Positions 36,737 through 46,422 of a stretch of DNA of 64,000 bases are shown here, piece after piece; the stretch's first letter is position 1; every line of letters starts with the position of its first letter. A program made the position numbers and the translations under genes. Location of the stretch: positions 1 to 64,000 of the forward strand of contig DYEU01000010.1 in NCBI GenBank assembly GCA_020725555.1. Reading direction: 5' to 3'. The DNA is from Desulfatibacillum sp. (lineage in GTDB: Bacteria > Desulfobacterota > Desulfobacteria > Desulfobacterales > SpSt-501). The notes under the pieces were generated by a model, which did not search any database, was not told the origin of the DNA, and saw only the letters and a program-made list of their open reading frames with translations.

Positions 36737-36779
36737 CGCCGGGGCGGAGCGGTGCGGTGCGGGAACGGCCCCCCGCCGG

Positions 36780-37268
36780 CTATCGCTGCAATGGCTTGCC
36801 GTGGCAGCCGTTGCAGGTGGTGGGGCCGGTCTTGGCGAGCTTGGGCTTGGCGCCGGTCGCCGCGGCGGCGCGCTGGAGCTCGAGGTTCTTGGCCTTGATC
36901 TCCTTGTGGCAGCCGAGCCAGCAGGTCTGATGGTACGCGTTCTTGAAGTAGGTCATGTCCGCCGCGGCGGATTTCCCGGGCAGCGGCGGGGGGGCTTCCG
37001 TCGCATCGTGGCAGCCGGAGACCATGCAGCCCATCGGCGGCTCGGTGCCGTCGAAGGTGTGATGGCAGCGGACGCAGGCGAACTCGAAATGCGCATGGTG
37101 CGGAAACTCGACCGGGCCGCGCCGGGACTCGACCCCTTCCGGGGCGCGGAGCGTGTAGCGCTCTTCGCCGAAACAGGCGTTCTCCTTGGAGGCGGAAAAT
37201 CCCTGCATGACCCCCGCCAGGATCGCAAGGACCCCGGCCGTTACCGTCCAGACGACCTTCTTGCGCAT
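36780..37268 (-). CDS. Periplasmic tetrahaem class III-type cytochrome c with non-canonical haem spacings
   Basis: 162 residues with a cleavable signal peptide (about residues 1-26). Four haem sites: CVRCH (65-69), CMVSGCH with CX4CH spacing (81-87), CWLGCH with CX3CH spacing (116-121) and CNGCH (152-156). Extra His (FPHHAHFEF, HH at 69-70) can serve as distal ligands, as in cytochrome c3. Periplasmic electron carrier; partner unknown. An AAGGAG site precedes the ATG. It stands alone with its own promoter between DUF362 and DUF4392 genes. Confidence 0.87.
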   Translation of the reverse strand: MRKKVVWTVTAGVLAILAGVMQGFSASKENACFGEERYTLRAPEGVESRRGPVEFPHHAHFEFACVRCHHTFDGTEPPMGCMVSGCHDATEAPPPLPGKSAAADMTYFKNAYHQTCWLGCHKEIKAKNLELQRAAAATGAKPKLAKTGPTTCNGCHGKPLQR

Positions 37269-37384
37269 GGATCCGAGTCTCCTTTCCCCGTCAAACCGCT
37301 CGCCTCGTTCTGGGGCTTGCGCACCGGGCCGCGGGCGGGCCGCGGCGGGTCAGACTCCGGATTCGCCCCGTTTCCCGCCCCGCC

Positions 37385-37412
37385 TCTTTACCAGAAAATT
37401 CAGCGGAGTCAA
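37385..37412 (-). promoter_or_regulatory. Promoter of the tetrahaem cytochrome gene
   Basis: Minus strand TTGACT (37407-37412), 16 bases, TAAAGA (37385-37390), in the divergent region with the DUF4392 gene. Nothing clear was seen for the plus-strand gene. Confidence 0.4.
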
Positions 37413-37420
37413 CCGTCGGC

Positions 37421-38269
37421 ATGACGCCCGGGGAAGCCAGGCTCGAACAACGCGCCCGCGACATCGAGGCGCTGATCCTCGAAGGGGGCGCCCGCGGCAT
37501 GGACCGCGTCCGCCGCGCGCTGCGGCCGGGCTATTGCCTGCGCGCCGCCCGCGGCATCCTCGCCGGCCGCGGCCCGATCCTGATCGGGACGGGGTTCCCG
37601 GTGGGGGATAGCTTCGAAACCGACGGGCCGCTCGGGGCGATCGCCCTCTACCGGGCGCTTGCGGAGTTAGGCCGCGAGCCCTGGTTCGGCTGCGCCCCGC
37701 CGATCTCGCGGGTGCTCGGCGCCTCCTTCCGCACCCTCGAGATCCCCATCGCCGCCTGGGAGGAAACGCGGCCGTTCGTCCGGCAGGCGCTGGCGCGGCT
37801 CCGGCCGGGGGCCGTGGTGGCGATCGAGCGGCCGGGGGTCGCCGGCGACGGGCGCTACTACAACATGCGCGGCGAGGACATCACCGACCGTCTGGCCAAG
37901 TTCGACCTCTTTTTCGAGCTCTTCGCGGGGTTCACGGTCGGGATCGGCGACGGCGGCAACGAGATCGGCATGGGCAACGTGCTGGGGGCCCTGGCGGGGC
38001 TTCCGATCCGGCCCTCGGTCACCCGCTGCCAAGAACTCGTGGTCGCCGCCGTGAGCAACTGGGGGGCCTACGGCATCATCGCCTGCATGAACCTGCTGAC
38101 CGGGAAGGATCTTTTCGCGCGCTTCGACCCCCTCACGATCCTGCAGGAGCTCGTCGACCGAGGCGCCGTGGACGGCCGGACCCGCCTCGCCGCGTGCACC
38201 GAGGACGGCTTTCCCCTCGAGGTCGGACTGGCGCGCATCGAGCGCCTGCGATGCCTCGGCCGCTTGTGA
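37421..38269 (+). CDS. DUF4392 protein (D-glutamate cyclase-like)
   Basis: 282 residues matching the DUF4392 family, related to the C-terminal half of mammalian D-glutamate cyclase: GTGFPVGDSFETDGPLGA near residue 57 and the signature GIGDGGNEIGMGN (about 175-187). In mitochondria this family converts D-glutamate to 5-oxoproline; whether bacterial members do so is not known to me. Converges on the MFS gene with a 15-base gap. Confidence 0.85.
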   Translation: MTPGEARLEQRARDIEALILEGGARGMDRVRRALRPGYCLRAARGILAGRGPILIGTGFPVGDSFETDGPLGAIALYRALAELGREPWFGCAPPISRVLGASFRTLEIPIAAWEETRPFVRQALARLRPGAVVAIERPGVAGDGRYYNMRGEDITDRLAKFDLFFELFAGFTVGIGDGGNEIGMGNVLGALAGLPIRPSVTRCQELVVAAVSNWGAYGIIACMNLLTGKDLFARFDPLTILQELVDRGAVDGRTRLAACTEDGFPLEVGLARIERLRCLGRL

Positions 38270-38284
38270 GCTGCACCTCGCACC

Positions 38285-39481
38285 TCAGCGGGCGCGCGTG
38301 GCCGCATAGAGGAGGGCGATGGCCGCCTGGCAGAACGCGCACAACAGCAACGCCCCCCGGAACGCCTCGACCCCGCGCGGGTCCTCGGGGTAGAGGCCCT
38401 GCAGGAAGAGCCCCAGCCCCTGGAGAAAGACCGCCGGCCCGAGCATGGTGAAACAATTCACCCCGCTCATCGCCGCCCCCGCCATCTCCCGGGGGAAGAG
38501 CCCCTTCACGTGGCTGTAGACCTGCCAGCCGGCGGAAGAGCAGAGCCCGTAGGCGAAGAAAAGCGCTGCGGCCTGCACCGCGCACGCCCCGGGATCCAGG
38601 GTCCGCAGCGAGCCCCCCGCGGCCGCCAGGCACATCAGCCCGCAGGCGACGACCCATTTCGGGGTCCCGAAGACCCGGTCGGCCAGCAGGCCCCAGAGGG
38701 GGGCGCCGGCGATCAGGCCGGCGTTGAGGGCGAGCAGGACGTGGCCCGCCTCGCGCGGTCGGAACCCCAGGGCCTCCATGAGGAAAGGGCCGGCCCACAG
38801 CGTCTGCAGCGCGGCGTGGGTTCCGTAGCGCACGAAGGTGCTCCCGGAGATGATCCAGTAATCGCGGCTGCGCAACAGGCGAAAGAGCGCGCTCACCCCG
38901 GCCGGCCCACCCTCCGCCCGGCCGGGACGGTCGGCCGGCACGGCCCAGAGCAGGGCAAGGAGGGCGACGAGGTGGAAGAGCGCGATCGCCTGCAGGGCGG
39001 ACCGCCAGCCCAGGTGCTCGACCAGCAGCACAAGCGGCGTCGCCGCGGCGACGTTGCCGAGGGTGCCCGCGGCATAGAGGAGGCCGGAGACGGTGGCGAA
39101 GGCCGCCGGCGGAAACCAGGTGGAAAGCAGCTTGAGCGGCCCCATCAGGTTGCAGGCCATGCCGACCCCCAGCAGCAGGCGGCCCGCCAGCCCCTCGCCG
39201 AAGCCGCGCGCCAGCGAGAAGGCGATCGCCCCGGCGAGCCCGAGCAGGGAGCAGGCGGCCATCATCCGCCGTGCGCCGATGCGGTCGAGCCACAGGGTGA
39301 GCGGGATCTGGCTCAGGGCGAAGGTGTAGAAAAAGGCGGCCGCGAGATGCCCCAGGTCCTCCGTGTCGAGCCCGAGATCGGCGATCAGCCAGGGCGAGAG
39401 AACGGCGTTGGTCGTGCGGTAGAGCTGGGAGAGGAAGAAATGGAGGGCGCAGATGGCGAAGATGATCCAGGCGCGGAGCAT
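38285..39481 (-). CDS. MFS transporter
   Basis: 398 residues, twelve membrane helices in two six-helix halves. Motif A appears as LDRIGARR between helices 2 and 3. Similar in outline to the sugar-phosphate/anion or oxalate/formate-like MFS groups, but the substrate cannot be told. It is divergent from the aminotransferase that begins the glyoxylate operon, so an organic acid is a reasonable guess. Confidence 0.87.
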   Translation of the reverse strand: MLRAWIIFAICALHFFLSQLYRTTNAVLSPWLIADLGLDTEDLGHLAAAFFYTFALSQIPLTLWLDRIGARRMMAACSLLGLAGAIAFSLARGFGEGLAGRLLLGVGMACNLMGPLKLLSTWFPPAAFATVSGLLYAAGTLGNVAAATPLVLLVEHLGWRSALQAIALFHLVALLALLWAVPADRPGRAEGGPAGVSALFRLLRSRDYWIISGSTFVRYGTHAALQTLWAGPFLMEALGFRPREAGHVLLALNAGLIAGAPLWGLLADRVFGTPKWVVACGLMCLAAAGGSLRTLDPGACAVQAAALFFAYGLCSSAGWQVYSHVKGLFPREMAGAAMSGVNCFTMLGPAVFLQGLGLFLQGLYPEDPRGVEAFRGALLLCAFCQAAIALLYAATRAR

Positions 39482-39531
39482 GCGGACCCCTTTCCCCCGG
39501 GTGCAGGAGCGGGCGCGGGCGGTCGGGCCCC

Positions 39532-39560
39532 GGTCTAACGCCTTGCGGCCGCCAAGTCAA
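39532..39560 (-). promoter_or_regulatory. Promoter of the MFS transporter gene
   Basis: Minus strand TTGACT (39555-39560), 17 bases, TAGACC (39532-39537), about 50 bases before the start codon. Confidence 0.4.
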
Positions 39561-39584
39561 AAACCGCGCCGCCCGCACCGGCCA

Positions 39585-39612
39585 TTGACTCCCCGGAAGC
39601 TTCTCGCATAGG
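39585..39612 (+). promoter_or_regulatory. Putative promoter of the glyoxylate operon
   Basis: TTGACT (39585-39590), 16 bases, CATAGG (39607-39612), about 60 bases upstream of the aminotransferase ATG. The -10 is weak. It lies back-to-back with the MFS promoter, leaving only 24 bases between the two -35 boxes. Confidence 0.35.
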
Positions 39613-39674
39613 GTGGCCGCCGCGAGGGGAGAATCCCCCCTCGCCATCGTCGCCGCGTGCAGGAGGAAAACGCC

Positions 39675-40865
39675 ATGGCTTCCCTCGACCCCCGCCAATT
39701 CCGCGACCTCGACCCCGGAGAGCGGCTCTTGATGGGCCCCGGACCGAGCAACGTGCCCCCGCGCGTGCTGCAGGCGCTCGCCGCCCCCTGCATCGGGCAC
39801 CTCGACCCCGGTTTCCTTTCCGTCATGAACGAGACCCAACAGCTGCTGCGGCACCTCTTCCAAACGGAGAACGCGCTCACGATCCCGGTGTCGGGCACGG
39901 GGAGCGCCGGCATGGAGGCCTGCTTCGTCAACCTGGTGGAACCCGGCGACGAGGTCCTCGTCGCCGTGAACGGGATCTTCGGCACCCGCATGGCCGACAT
40001 CGTCGGGCGGCTCGGGGGCCGGCTCATCCGCGTCGACGCCGCGTGGGGCCGCGCCGTCGATCCGGCGGCCGTGGCCGAAGCCCTGCGGGGCCGCTCGCCG
40101 CGGGTCGTGGCCGTGGTGCACGCCGAGACCTCGACCGGCGCCTGCACGCCGCTTGCGGACATCGCGCGCCTGAGCCGCGAGGCGGGCGCCCTGCTGCTCG
40201 TCGATTGCGTGACCTCGCTCGGCGGCATGGAGGTCCCGGTCGATGCCCTGGGCGTCGACGCCGCCTACAGCGGCACCCAGAAGTGCCTCTCCTGCCCGCC
40301 GGGGCTCGCCCCGCTCACCTTCAGCTCCGCCGCCGTCGCCCGGCTCGAAGCCCGCCGCCACCCCGTCGTGAGCTGGTACCTGGACCTGGGGATGGTGCGC
40401 GACTACTGGGGGAACGAACGCAAGTACCACCACACGGCGCCCGTCAACATGATCTGGGCGCTGCGCGAGGCGCTGCGCCTCATCGCCGAGGAGGGGCTTG
40501 CGGCGCGCTTCGCCCGCCACCGCCTCCACCACCGGGCGCTGGTCGCCGGCCTCGAGGCCATGGGCCTGGAGATGCTCGTCCCCGAAAGCGAACGGCTGCC
40601 CATGCTCAACGCCGTGCGCATCCCCGAGGGCATCGAGGACGCGAAGATCCGCCGCGCGCTGCTCCGGGAGTTCGGCATCGAGATCGGGGCGGGCCTCGGG
40701 CCCCTCGCCGGGAAAATCTGGCGCATCGGCCTCATGGGCCACAGCTGCCGGTCGCAGAACGTGCTTCTCGTTCTCGCCGCGCTCACCACGCTGCTCCGCG
40801 CCGAGGGGTTCCGGCTGCGCGGGGACGGCCTCGCGGCGGCCCAGGCGGTCTATGCGGCGTGCTGA
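39675..40865 (+). CDS. Class V PLP aminotransferase, alanine/serine-glyoxylate type
   Basis: 396 residues, AGXT/SgaA-like. Transfers an amino group to glyoxylate to give glycine (from alanine or serine). Features: [11 protein letters not shown] at the start, [12 protein letters not shown] for phosphate binding, [12 protein letters not shown] with the PLP Asp, and Schiff-base Lys203 in [13 protein letters not shown]. The strong AGGAGG before ATG 39675 decides the start. The end overlaps the GlcD-GlcE gene by 14 bases. First gene of the glyoxylate operon. Confidence 0.92.
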   Translation: MASLDPRQFRDLDPGERLLMGPGPSNVPPRVLQALAAPCIGHLDPGFLSVMNETQQLLRHLFQTENALTIPVSGTGSAGMEACFVNLVEPGDEVLVAVNGIFGTRMADIVGRLGGRLIRVDAAWGRAVDPAAVAEALRGRSPRVVAVVHAETSTGACTPLADIARLSREAGALLLVDCVTSLGGMEVPVDALGVDAAYSGTQKCLSCPPGLAPLTFSSAAVARLEARRHPVVSWYLDLGMVRDYWGNERKYHHTAPVNMIWALREALRLIAEEGLAARFARHRLHHRALVAGLEAMGLEMLVPESERLPMLNAVRIPEGIEDAKIRRALLREFGIEIGAGLGPLAGKIWRIGLMGHSCRSQNVLLVLAALTTLLRAEGFRLRGDGLAAAQAVYAAC

Positions 40866-43425
40866 CCGCGAAATCCCCCGCGCCCTGCTCGACGAGCTGC
40901 GCGGCCTGGTGGGGAGGGAGTTCGTCGCCGCCTCCGCGGCCGTCTCCGAGCTCTACGCCTACGACGGCTCGCTCGCGCGGGGTGCGCCCGGCGCCGTCGT
41001 CTTTCCGGCCGACGGCCGGGAAGTCGCCGCCGTGGTGCGGGCCGCCGCCCGCGCGGGGGTGCCCTTCGTTCCCCGCGGCTTCGGGACCAACCTCTCGGGC
41101 GGGACGGTCCTGCCCGCGGGGGGTCTCGTCGTCTGCCTGTCGCGGCTGAACCGCATCCTCGCGGTGTCCGCCGCCAACCGCACCGCCGTGGTGCAGCCGG
41201 GGGTCCCGAACCTCGAACTCCAAAACGCGCTCGCGCCGCTCGGCTTCTTCTACGCCCCGGACCCCGCCAGCCAGAAGGTCGCGACCCTGGGCGGAAACGT
41301 GGGCGAGAATTCGGGCGGACCGCGCTGCGTCAAGTACGGGGTCACGGTTCACCACGTCCTGGGCCTGGAAATCGTCACCGCCGACGGCGAGCGCCGCCGC
41401 CTGGGCGGCGAGGCGCCGGATCCGCCCGGCTGCGACCTGCGCGGCCTGCTGATCGGCAGCGAAGGCACCCTCGCCGTCGTCACCGAGATCACGGTGCGCA
41501 TCCTGCCGCTGCCCGAGGCCGTGAAGACCTGGCTCGCCGTCTACGAGGAGGTCGAGGCGGCCGCCCGGACGGTGGCCGACATCGTGGCCGCGGGCATCGT
41601 CCCCGCGGCCCTCGAGATGATGGACGCCCCCGTGATGCGGGCGGTCGAGGAAAGCTCCCCCGCGGGGTTCCCGCACGACGCGGCCGCCGTCCTGATCCTC
41701 GAGATCGAGGGCCTGGCCGCGGGACTGGGCCGGCAGGCGGAACGGATCCGCGGCATCTGCCGCAAGAACCGGGTCCGGGAGATCCGCGAGGCGCGCACCC
41801 CCGAGGAACGCGCCCGGCTCTGGCAAGGCCGCCGCGGGGCCTTCGGCGCCGTCGCCCGGCTCGCCCCCAACTACCTCGTCAACGACTGCACCGTGCCGCG
41901 GAGCCGCCTTCCGGAGGCCCTGCGCCGCGTCGCGGAGATCGCCCGCGCCCACGGCATCCCCTGCGGCAACGTGTTCCACGCCGGCGACGGAAACCTCCAC
42001 CCGCTGCTGCTCTTCGACTCCCGCGACCCCGGAGAACTCGAGCGCGTGCACCGCGCCGGGCAGGAGATCCTCGAGGCCTGCGTCGCCCTGGGGGGCACGA
42101 TCTCCGGCGAGCACGGAATCGGCCTGGAGAAGAGGGAGGCGATGCGGCTTCTCTTCACCGAGGAGGAACTCGCGCTGCAGCGGGGGCTCAAGACCGCCTT
42201 CGACCCCCGGGGGCTGCTCAACCCGGGAAAGCTCTTCCCTCCCCCCGCGACCGCCTCCGGCCCCGCCCGCCCCGCGGACGCCCTGAGCGCCGCGGAGGAA
42301 GAGCTCGCCCGCCGCGTGCGCCGGGCCTTCGCCGCAGGCGAACGCCTCCGCATCGCGGGGGCCGGCTCGACCGCGGGGGGGAAGCCGCCGGCGGCCGGCG
42401 GGGAGGTCCTTTCCACGCGCGCGCTCACCGCCATCGTCGAGCTCGACCCGGCGAACCAGTTTTTCACGGCCGGGGCGGGTCTCTCCCTGGCCGAGGCCCA
42501 GGAGGCGCTCGCCCCGTTCCACCAGTGGCTTCCGCTCCGGCCGCCTCCGCTTCCCGGCAGGCGCACCCTCGGCGGCCTCGCGGCGACGGCGGCGGCGGGC
42601 CCCGAACGCGCCTTTTACGGCTCGCCGCGCGAGCTGCTGCTGGGGCTCGGCTTCGTGGACGGAAGGGGCGTCCTGCACCGGGCCGGCGGGCGGGTCGTCA
42701 AGAACGTGGCCGGCTACGACCTGACCCGGCTCCTCTCCGGGTCGGCCGGGAGGCTCGCCCTGATCACGCGGCTCACCTTCCGCACGGCGACGCGGCCCGA
42801 GCGCTGCGCCGCGCTGGCGCTCGGCGGCGAACCGGAAGCCCTGGGGAGCCTGGCGCACCGCGTGCTCGCCTCCCCGCTCGAGGCCGTGATCGCGGCCGCC
42901 GCGACGGATGCCGCAGGCGGCTTCCGCCTCTGGCTCGGCTTCGAGGGGTTTTCCGAAACCGTGGCCCACCAGCTCGCCGCCGCCGCACGCCTGGCCCGGG
43001 AGGCGGGCTTCGCCGGGACCGCGGCCGCGGACTACGCCGTGCTGGAGGGCCCCTTCCCCCGCCTCTACGCGGAGATCGCCGCAAGGCCCTTCCTCCTGCG
43101 CCTCGGCGTCCCCCCGGAGCGCGCCGCCGCGGCCGCCCGCCTCCTCGCGGCGCGATTCCCGGGCGCCCGCCTCTGGGTCGATTTCGCCTCCGGCCGGATC
43201 ACGGCCGGGCTGGACCACCTGGAGGAGACCGCCTGGCAGGAGCTCGGGCGCGCGATCCCGGCCCTGGGCGGGCATCTCCTACTCGAACGAGCCCTCTTCC
43301 CGGGATTCCCGGCAGGCGGCCGCGTGGCCCCGCCGGCCGGCGAAGACCCGCTCGCCCGGAGGGTGCGCGCCGTCTTCGACCCGGCCGGCGTCTTCGCCGG
43401 CGGGGAGGCTGCGGAGGCCGCTTGA
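40852..43425 (+). CDS. Fused glycolate oxidase subunits GlcD-GlcE
   Basis: 857 residues. Residues 1-465 form a full GlcD: PCMH-type FAD domain ([41 protein letters not shown]) and C-terminal domain with [12 protein letters not shown] and GEHGIGLEK. After a short linker, about 480-857 is a GlcE-like second FAD domain ([45 protein letters not shown]). In E. coli these are separate genes glcD and glcE; here one polypeptide. It should oxidise glycolate (or D-lactate) to the 2-oxo acid and pass electrons to GlcF. It starts inside the aminotransferase gene. Confidence 0.93.
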   Translation: MRRADREIPRALLDELRGLVGREFVAASAAVSELYAYDGSLARGAPGAVVFPADGREVAAVVRAAARAGVPFVPRGFGTNLSGGTVLPAGGLVVCLSRLNRILAVSAANRTAVVQPGVPNLELQNALAPLGFFYAPDPASQKVATLGGNVGENSGGPRCVKYGVTVHHVLGLEIVTADGERRRLGGEAPDPPGCDLRGLLIGSEGTLAVVTEITVRILPLPEAVKTWLAVYEEVEAAARTVADIVAAGIVPAALEMMDAPVMRAVEESSPAGFPHDAAAVLILEIEGLAAGLGRQAERIRGICRKNRVREIREARTPEERARLWQGRRGAFGAVARLAPNYLVNDCTVPRSRLPEALRRVAEIARAHGIPCGNVFHAGDGNLHPLLLFDSRDPGELERVHRAGQEILEACVALGGTISGEHGIGLEKREAMRLLFTEEELALQRGLKTAFDPRGLLNPGKLFPPPATASGPARPADALSAAEEELARRVRRAFAAGERLRIAGAGSTAGGKPPAAGGEVLSTRALTAIVELDPANQFFTAGAGLSLAEAQEALAPFHQWLPLRPPPLPGRRTLGGLAATAAAGPERAFYGSPRELLLGLGFVDGRGVLHRAGGRVVKNVAGYDLTRLLSGSAGRLALITRLTFRTATRPERCAALALGGEPEALGSLAHRVLASPLEAVIAAAATDAAGGFRLWLGFEGFSETVAHQLAAAARLAREAGFAGTAAADYAVLEGPFPRLYAEIAARPFLLRLGVPPERAAAAARLLAARFPGARLWVDFASGRITAGLDHLEETAWQELGRAIPALGGHLLLERALFPGFPAGGRVAPPAGEDPLARRVRAVFDPAGVFAGGEAAEAA

Positions 43426-43430
43426 CCGCC

Positions 43431-44687
43431 GTGGAGGACCTGAAACCCGACTACGACGAGATCGCCCGCTGCAACCGCTGCGGCTTCTGCCAGGCGGCCT
43501 GCCCCGTCTTCCGCGCGACGGGAAGCGAGGCCGGGGTCGCCCGCGGGCGGATTGCCCTGCTCAGGGCCCTCGTCGAGGGGCGCCTCGCCTGGGAGCCCGG
43601 CCTGGAAGGGCCGCTTTTCGACTGCCTGCTCTGCGGCGCCTGCACCGCCCACTGCTTTCCGGCCGTGCCGACGGCGGAGCTCCTGGTCAAGGCGCGCTCC
43701 CTCTACCTCGCCCGGGTGGGCCGCAAGGCCGCCCACCGGCTGCTCTTCGAGCGCTTGCTCCCCTACCCACGCCGCTTGCAGCGCGCGGCGCGGGCCGCGG
43801 CGCTCGGCAAGCGAAGCGGCGTGAGCCGGCTGGCGGCGGCGCTGGGGCTTTTGCGCGCTTTTGGCCGCGACTTCGAGCGCGCCGAAGGGATCGTGCCCGC
43901 GATCCCGCGGCGGGCCTTCCGCGAGGAGCACCCTGCCGGGGAATACGCCGGTGCGGGTTCGGGGGGAACGATCGCCTACTTCGTCGGCTGCGGGGTCGAT
44001 CTCCTGCAGCCGGAGGTCGGTTGCGCGACCCTCGCGCTGCTGCGCAAAGCCGGGCGGCGGGTCCGGGTCCTCGAAAACAACTGCTGCGGCCTGCCGGCGT
44101 GGTCCGCCGGGGACCTCGCGACCGCCCGGAAGCTCGCGGCCGCGAACCTCGCGCGCCTCGAGGACTCCGCCGCGGAGCGGGTCGTCACCGACTGCTCGAG
44201 CTGCGCCTCGTTCCTGCGAAGCTACCCCCGGCTTTTTCCGCCCCCCGACCCCCGCCACGAGGCCGCCCGGCGGCTGGCGGCGAAAACCTGGGATCTCGCG
44301 CCCTTTCTCTTCGCCGGGGAGGTCGCGCCGGCCGAGGACCTGCGCGGCCGGCGGATCACCTTTCACGACCCCTGCCACGCGGTGCGCGGCCTGGGTGTGA
44401 GGCGCGAGCCGCGGGAGCTCCTCGCCCGCCTGCGCGGCGCGGTGTTCGTGGAACTCCCCGAGGCCGACGCCTGCTGCGGGGGGGCGGGCGCCTACGCCCT
44501 CTCCCACTACGACCTCGCCATGCGCGTGCTCGCGCGCAAAATGGAAAACGTGAAGCGGACCGGCGCCGATCTTCTCGTCACGACCTGCCCGGCCTGCAGG
44601 ATCCAACTCGCCTACGGCGTCCGTCGCGCCGGCCTCAAGGTCGAGGTGCGGCACCTCGCCCAGCTGATGGGAGGCCCGCCGCGCTGA
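43431..44687 (+). CDS. glcF: Glycolate oxidase iron-sulfur subunit GlcF
   Basis: 418 residues. Two ferredoxin-type cluster motifs at the N-terminus (CNRCGFCQAACP and CLLCGACTAHCFP) and two CCG domains (NNCCGLPAWSAGD and DACCGGAGAY with HDPCHAVRG), the standard GlcF/LutA-type layout. It transfers electrons from GlcDE to the quinone pool. The start is uncertain: GTG at 43431, or TTG at 43422 that would overlap the upstream stop; a GGAGG at 43413 is 4 bases from the TTG and 13 from the GTG. Confidence 0.93.
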   Translation: MEDLKPDYDEIARCNRCGFCQAACPVFRATGSEAGVARGRIALLRALVEGRLAWEPGLEGPLFDCLLCGACTAHCFPAVPTAELLVKARSLYLARVGRKAAHRLLFERLLPYPRRLQRAARAAALGKRSGVSRLAAALGLLRAFGRDFERAEGIVPAIPRRAFREEHPAGEYAGAGSGGTIAYFVGCGVDLLQPEVGCATLALLRKAGRRVRVLENNCCGLPAWSAGDLATARKLAAANLARLEDSAAERVVTDCSSCASFLRSYPRLFPPPDPRHEAARRLAAKTWDLAPFLFAGEVAPAEDLRGRRITFHDPCHAVRGLGVRREPRELLARLRGAVFVELPEADACCGGAGAYALSHYDLAMRVLARKMENVKRTGADLLVTTCPACRIQLAYGVRRAGLKVEVRHLAQLMGGPPR

Positions 44688-44734
44688 ACCGCCCGGCCCG
44701 TCTTGACCGCCATCCCCGAAAAGGAGGAACGCCC

Positions 44735-45529
44735 ATGAACCCGATCCGGCACTACGTCCGCTACCGCTTCGAGGGGAAGACCGGAAGCGCCCTGCTCGAG
44801 GAGGGGCTCGTCTTTCCCATCCACGGCGACTGCTTCGCCGACGGCGGCAAAACCGGCGAAGTCTTCCGGCTGGAGGAAGTCGAGCTCCTTTGCCCCTGCG
44901 TCCCCTCGAAGATTCTCGCCGTGGGGCTGAATTTCCGCAGCCACCTCGGCAACCGGCCGCTTCCCGAAAAGCCCGAACTCTTCTGGAAGCCGGTTTCGGC
45001 GCTCCTCGACCCCGGGGCGGCGATCCGCATCCCGCCGGAGGCGAAGACGGTCCACAGCGAAGGGGAGCTCGTCCTGGTCATCGGACGCCGGGCGCATCGG
45101 GTGAGCCGCGAGGAGGCCGAGGCGTGCATCTTCGGCTACACCTGCGGCAACGACGTGAGCGAGCGCGACTGGCAGCGCAACGATCTCCAGTGGTGGCGCG
45201 CCAAGGGCGCGGACACCTTCGCCCCGCTCGGGCCCGCGATCGCCATCGGCCTCGACTGGCGCAAAAGCCGCCTCGAAACGCGGATCAACGGGACGGTGCA
45301 GCAGTCCCAGGTTCTGAGCGATCTCATCTTCGACCCGGCGGAAATCGTCAGCCACGCCAGCCGCGCGGTCACCCTCCTGCCGGGGGATGTGATCTACAGC
45401 GGAACCCCGGGCACCACGGGGGTGATCCGGCCGGGGGACGTCGTGGAGGTCGAAATCGAGGGCATCGGCTGCCTGAGAAACCCCGTCGCGGCCGGGGGCG
45501 CGGAGGGGCGGCCGGGGGAGGCGTCATGA
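44735..45529 (+). CDS. Fumarylacetoacetate hydrolase (FAH) family protein
   Basis: 264 residues. N-terminal cap then the FAH domain with ILAVGLNFRSHLGN, the metal ligands in HSEGELVLVIGR (Glu-x-Glu pattern), GYTCGNDVSERDWQ, and SGTPGTTGVIRPGD near the end. Members hydrolyse C-C bonds or decarboxylate 2-oxo diacids (for example oxaloacetate or acylpyruvates), so an acid with a 2-oxo group is likely here. AAGGAGG precedes the ATG, and the stop overlaps the aldolase start. Confidence 0.9.
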   Translation: MNPIRHYVRYRFEGKTGSALLEEGLVFPIHGDCFADGGKTGEVFRLEEVELLCPCVPSKILAVGLNFRSHLGNRPLPEKPELFWKPVSALLDPGAAIRIPPEAKTVHSEGELVLVIGRRAHRVSREEAEACIFGYTCGNDVSERDWQRNDLQWWRAKGADTFAPLGPAIAIGLDWRKSRLETRINGTVQQSQVLSDLIFDPAEIVSHASRAVTLLPGDVIYSGTPGTTGVIRPGDVVEVEIEGIGCLRNPVAAGGAEGRPGEAS

Positions 45530-46422
45530 AGGCCGCCGACCTGCAGGGGATCTTCCCCCCCGTCCCCACGCCCTTCGAACACGGGAAACTCGCCCTCGAG
45601 CGGCTCGCGGAGAACATCGCGCGCTGGAACGGGACCGGGCTGCGGGGCTACGTCACCTTCGGCTCAAACGGCGAGTCGGTCTTCCTCGAGGAGGAGGAAA
45701 AGCTCGCCGTGGTGCGGACCGTCGTGGAAGCCGCCGCCCCCGGCATGGTGGTCATCGCCGGGACGGGCTGCGAGTCCACGGCGCAGACGATCCGGCTGAC
45801 CAACGCCTGCGCCCGGCTCGGGGCCCACGCCGCCCTGGTGGTGACCCCCTTCTACTACGGGCCGCAGATGACCGAGGAGGCGCTCTACCGCCACTTCACG
45901 GCGGTCGCCGACGCCAGCGACATCCCCATCCTCGTCTACAACGTGACCAAGTTCACCCACCTCGCGGTCAGCGTGCGGCTCGCGGCCCGGCTGTCCGAAC
46001 ACCCGCGCATCATCGGCATCAAGGACAGCAACGGCAACGTGGCGACCCTGGGCGAGCTCATCGCCCGGGTCGACCGCGAGCACTTCGCCGTGCTGGTGGG
46101 GACGGCGGGAGCGCTCTTCGGCGCCTTGAGCCTCGGGGCGGCGGGCGGCGTGCTTGCGCTCGCCAATGTCGCCCCGGAGGAATGCGTCGCCATCGCCCGG
46201 CACGTCGCCGGGGGCGACTGGGAGGCGGCGCGCCGCCTCCAGCTGCGGATGCTGCCCGTGAACACGGCGGTCACGGCCACCTACGGCGTACCCGGCCTGA
46301 AGGCGGCACTCGACCTGCGGGGCTATTTCGGCGGGGACCCGCGGCCGCCGCTCTTGCCTTCGGGCCCCGAGGAGCGGGCGGCGATCGCGGCGATCCTGCG
46401 CCGGGCGGGGCTCATCGCCTGA
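45526..46422 (+). CDS. DapA-superfamily aldolase, HOGA1-like (4-hydroxy-2-oxoglutarate aldolase)
   Basis: 298 residues, class I aldolase barrel with Tyr138 (VYNV) and Schiff-base Lys166 (GIKDSNG). The phosphate/carboxylate loop is GSNGE (46-50) instead of the GTTGE of dihydrodipicolinate synthase. Several stretches (AGTGCEST, VVTPFYY, ALANV, YGVPGLKAALD) resemble remembered human HOGA1, which splits 4-hydroxy-2-oxoglutarate into pyruvate and glyoxylate. That reaction fits the glyoxylate-handling neighbours. The start overlaps the FAH gene (ATGA). Its last 100 bases overlap the convergent symporter gene. Confidence 0.85.
   Translation: MKAADLQGIFPPVPTPFEHGKLALERLAENIARWNGTGLRGYVTFGSNGESVFLEEEEKLAVVRTVVEAAAPGMVVIAGTGCESTAQTIRLTNACARLGAHAALVVTPFYYGPQMTEEALYRHFTAVADASDIPILVYNVTKFTHLAVSVRLAARLSEHPRIIGIKDSNGNVATLGELIARVDREHFAVLVGTAGALFGALSLGAAGGVLALANVAPEECVAIARHVAGGDWEAARRLQLRMLPVNTAVTATYGVPGLKAALDLRGYFGGDPRPPLLPSGPEERAAIAAILRRAGLIA

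Noticed and set aside
45526-46422. 4-hydroxy-tetrahydrodipicolinate synthase (DapA)
   Set aside because: GSNGE instead of GTTGE, close resemblance to HOGA1 along the chain, and no lysine-pathway neighbours.
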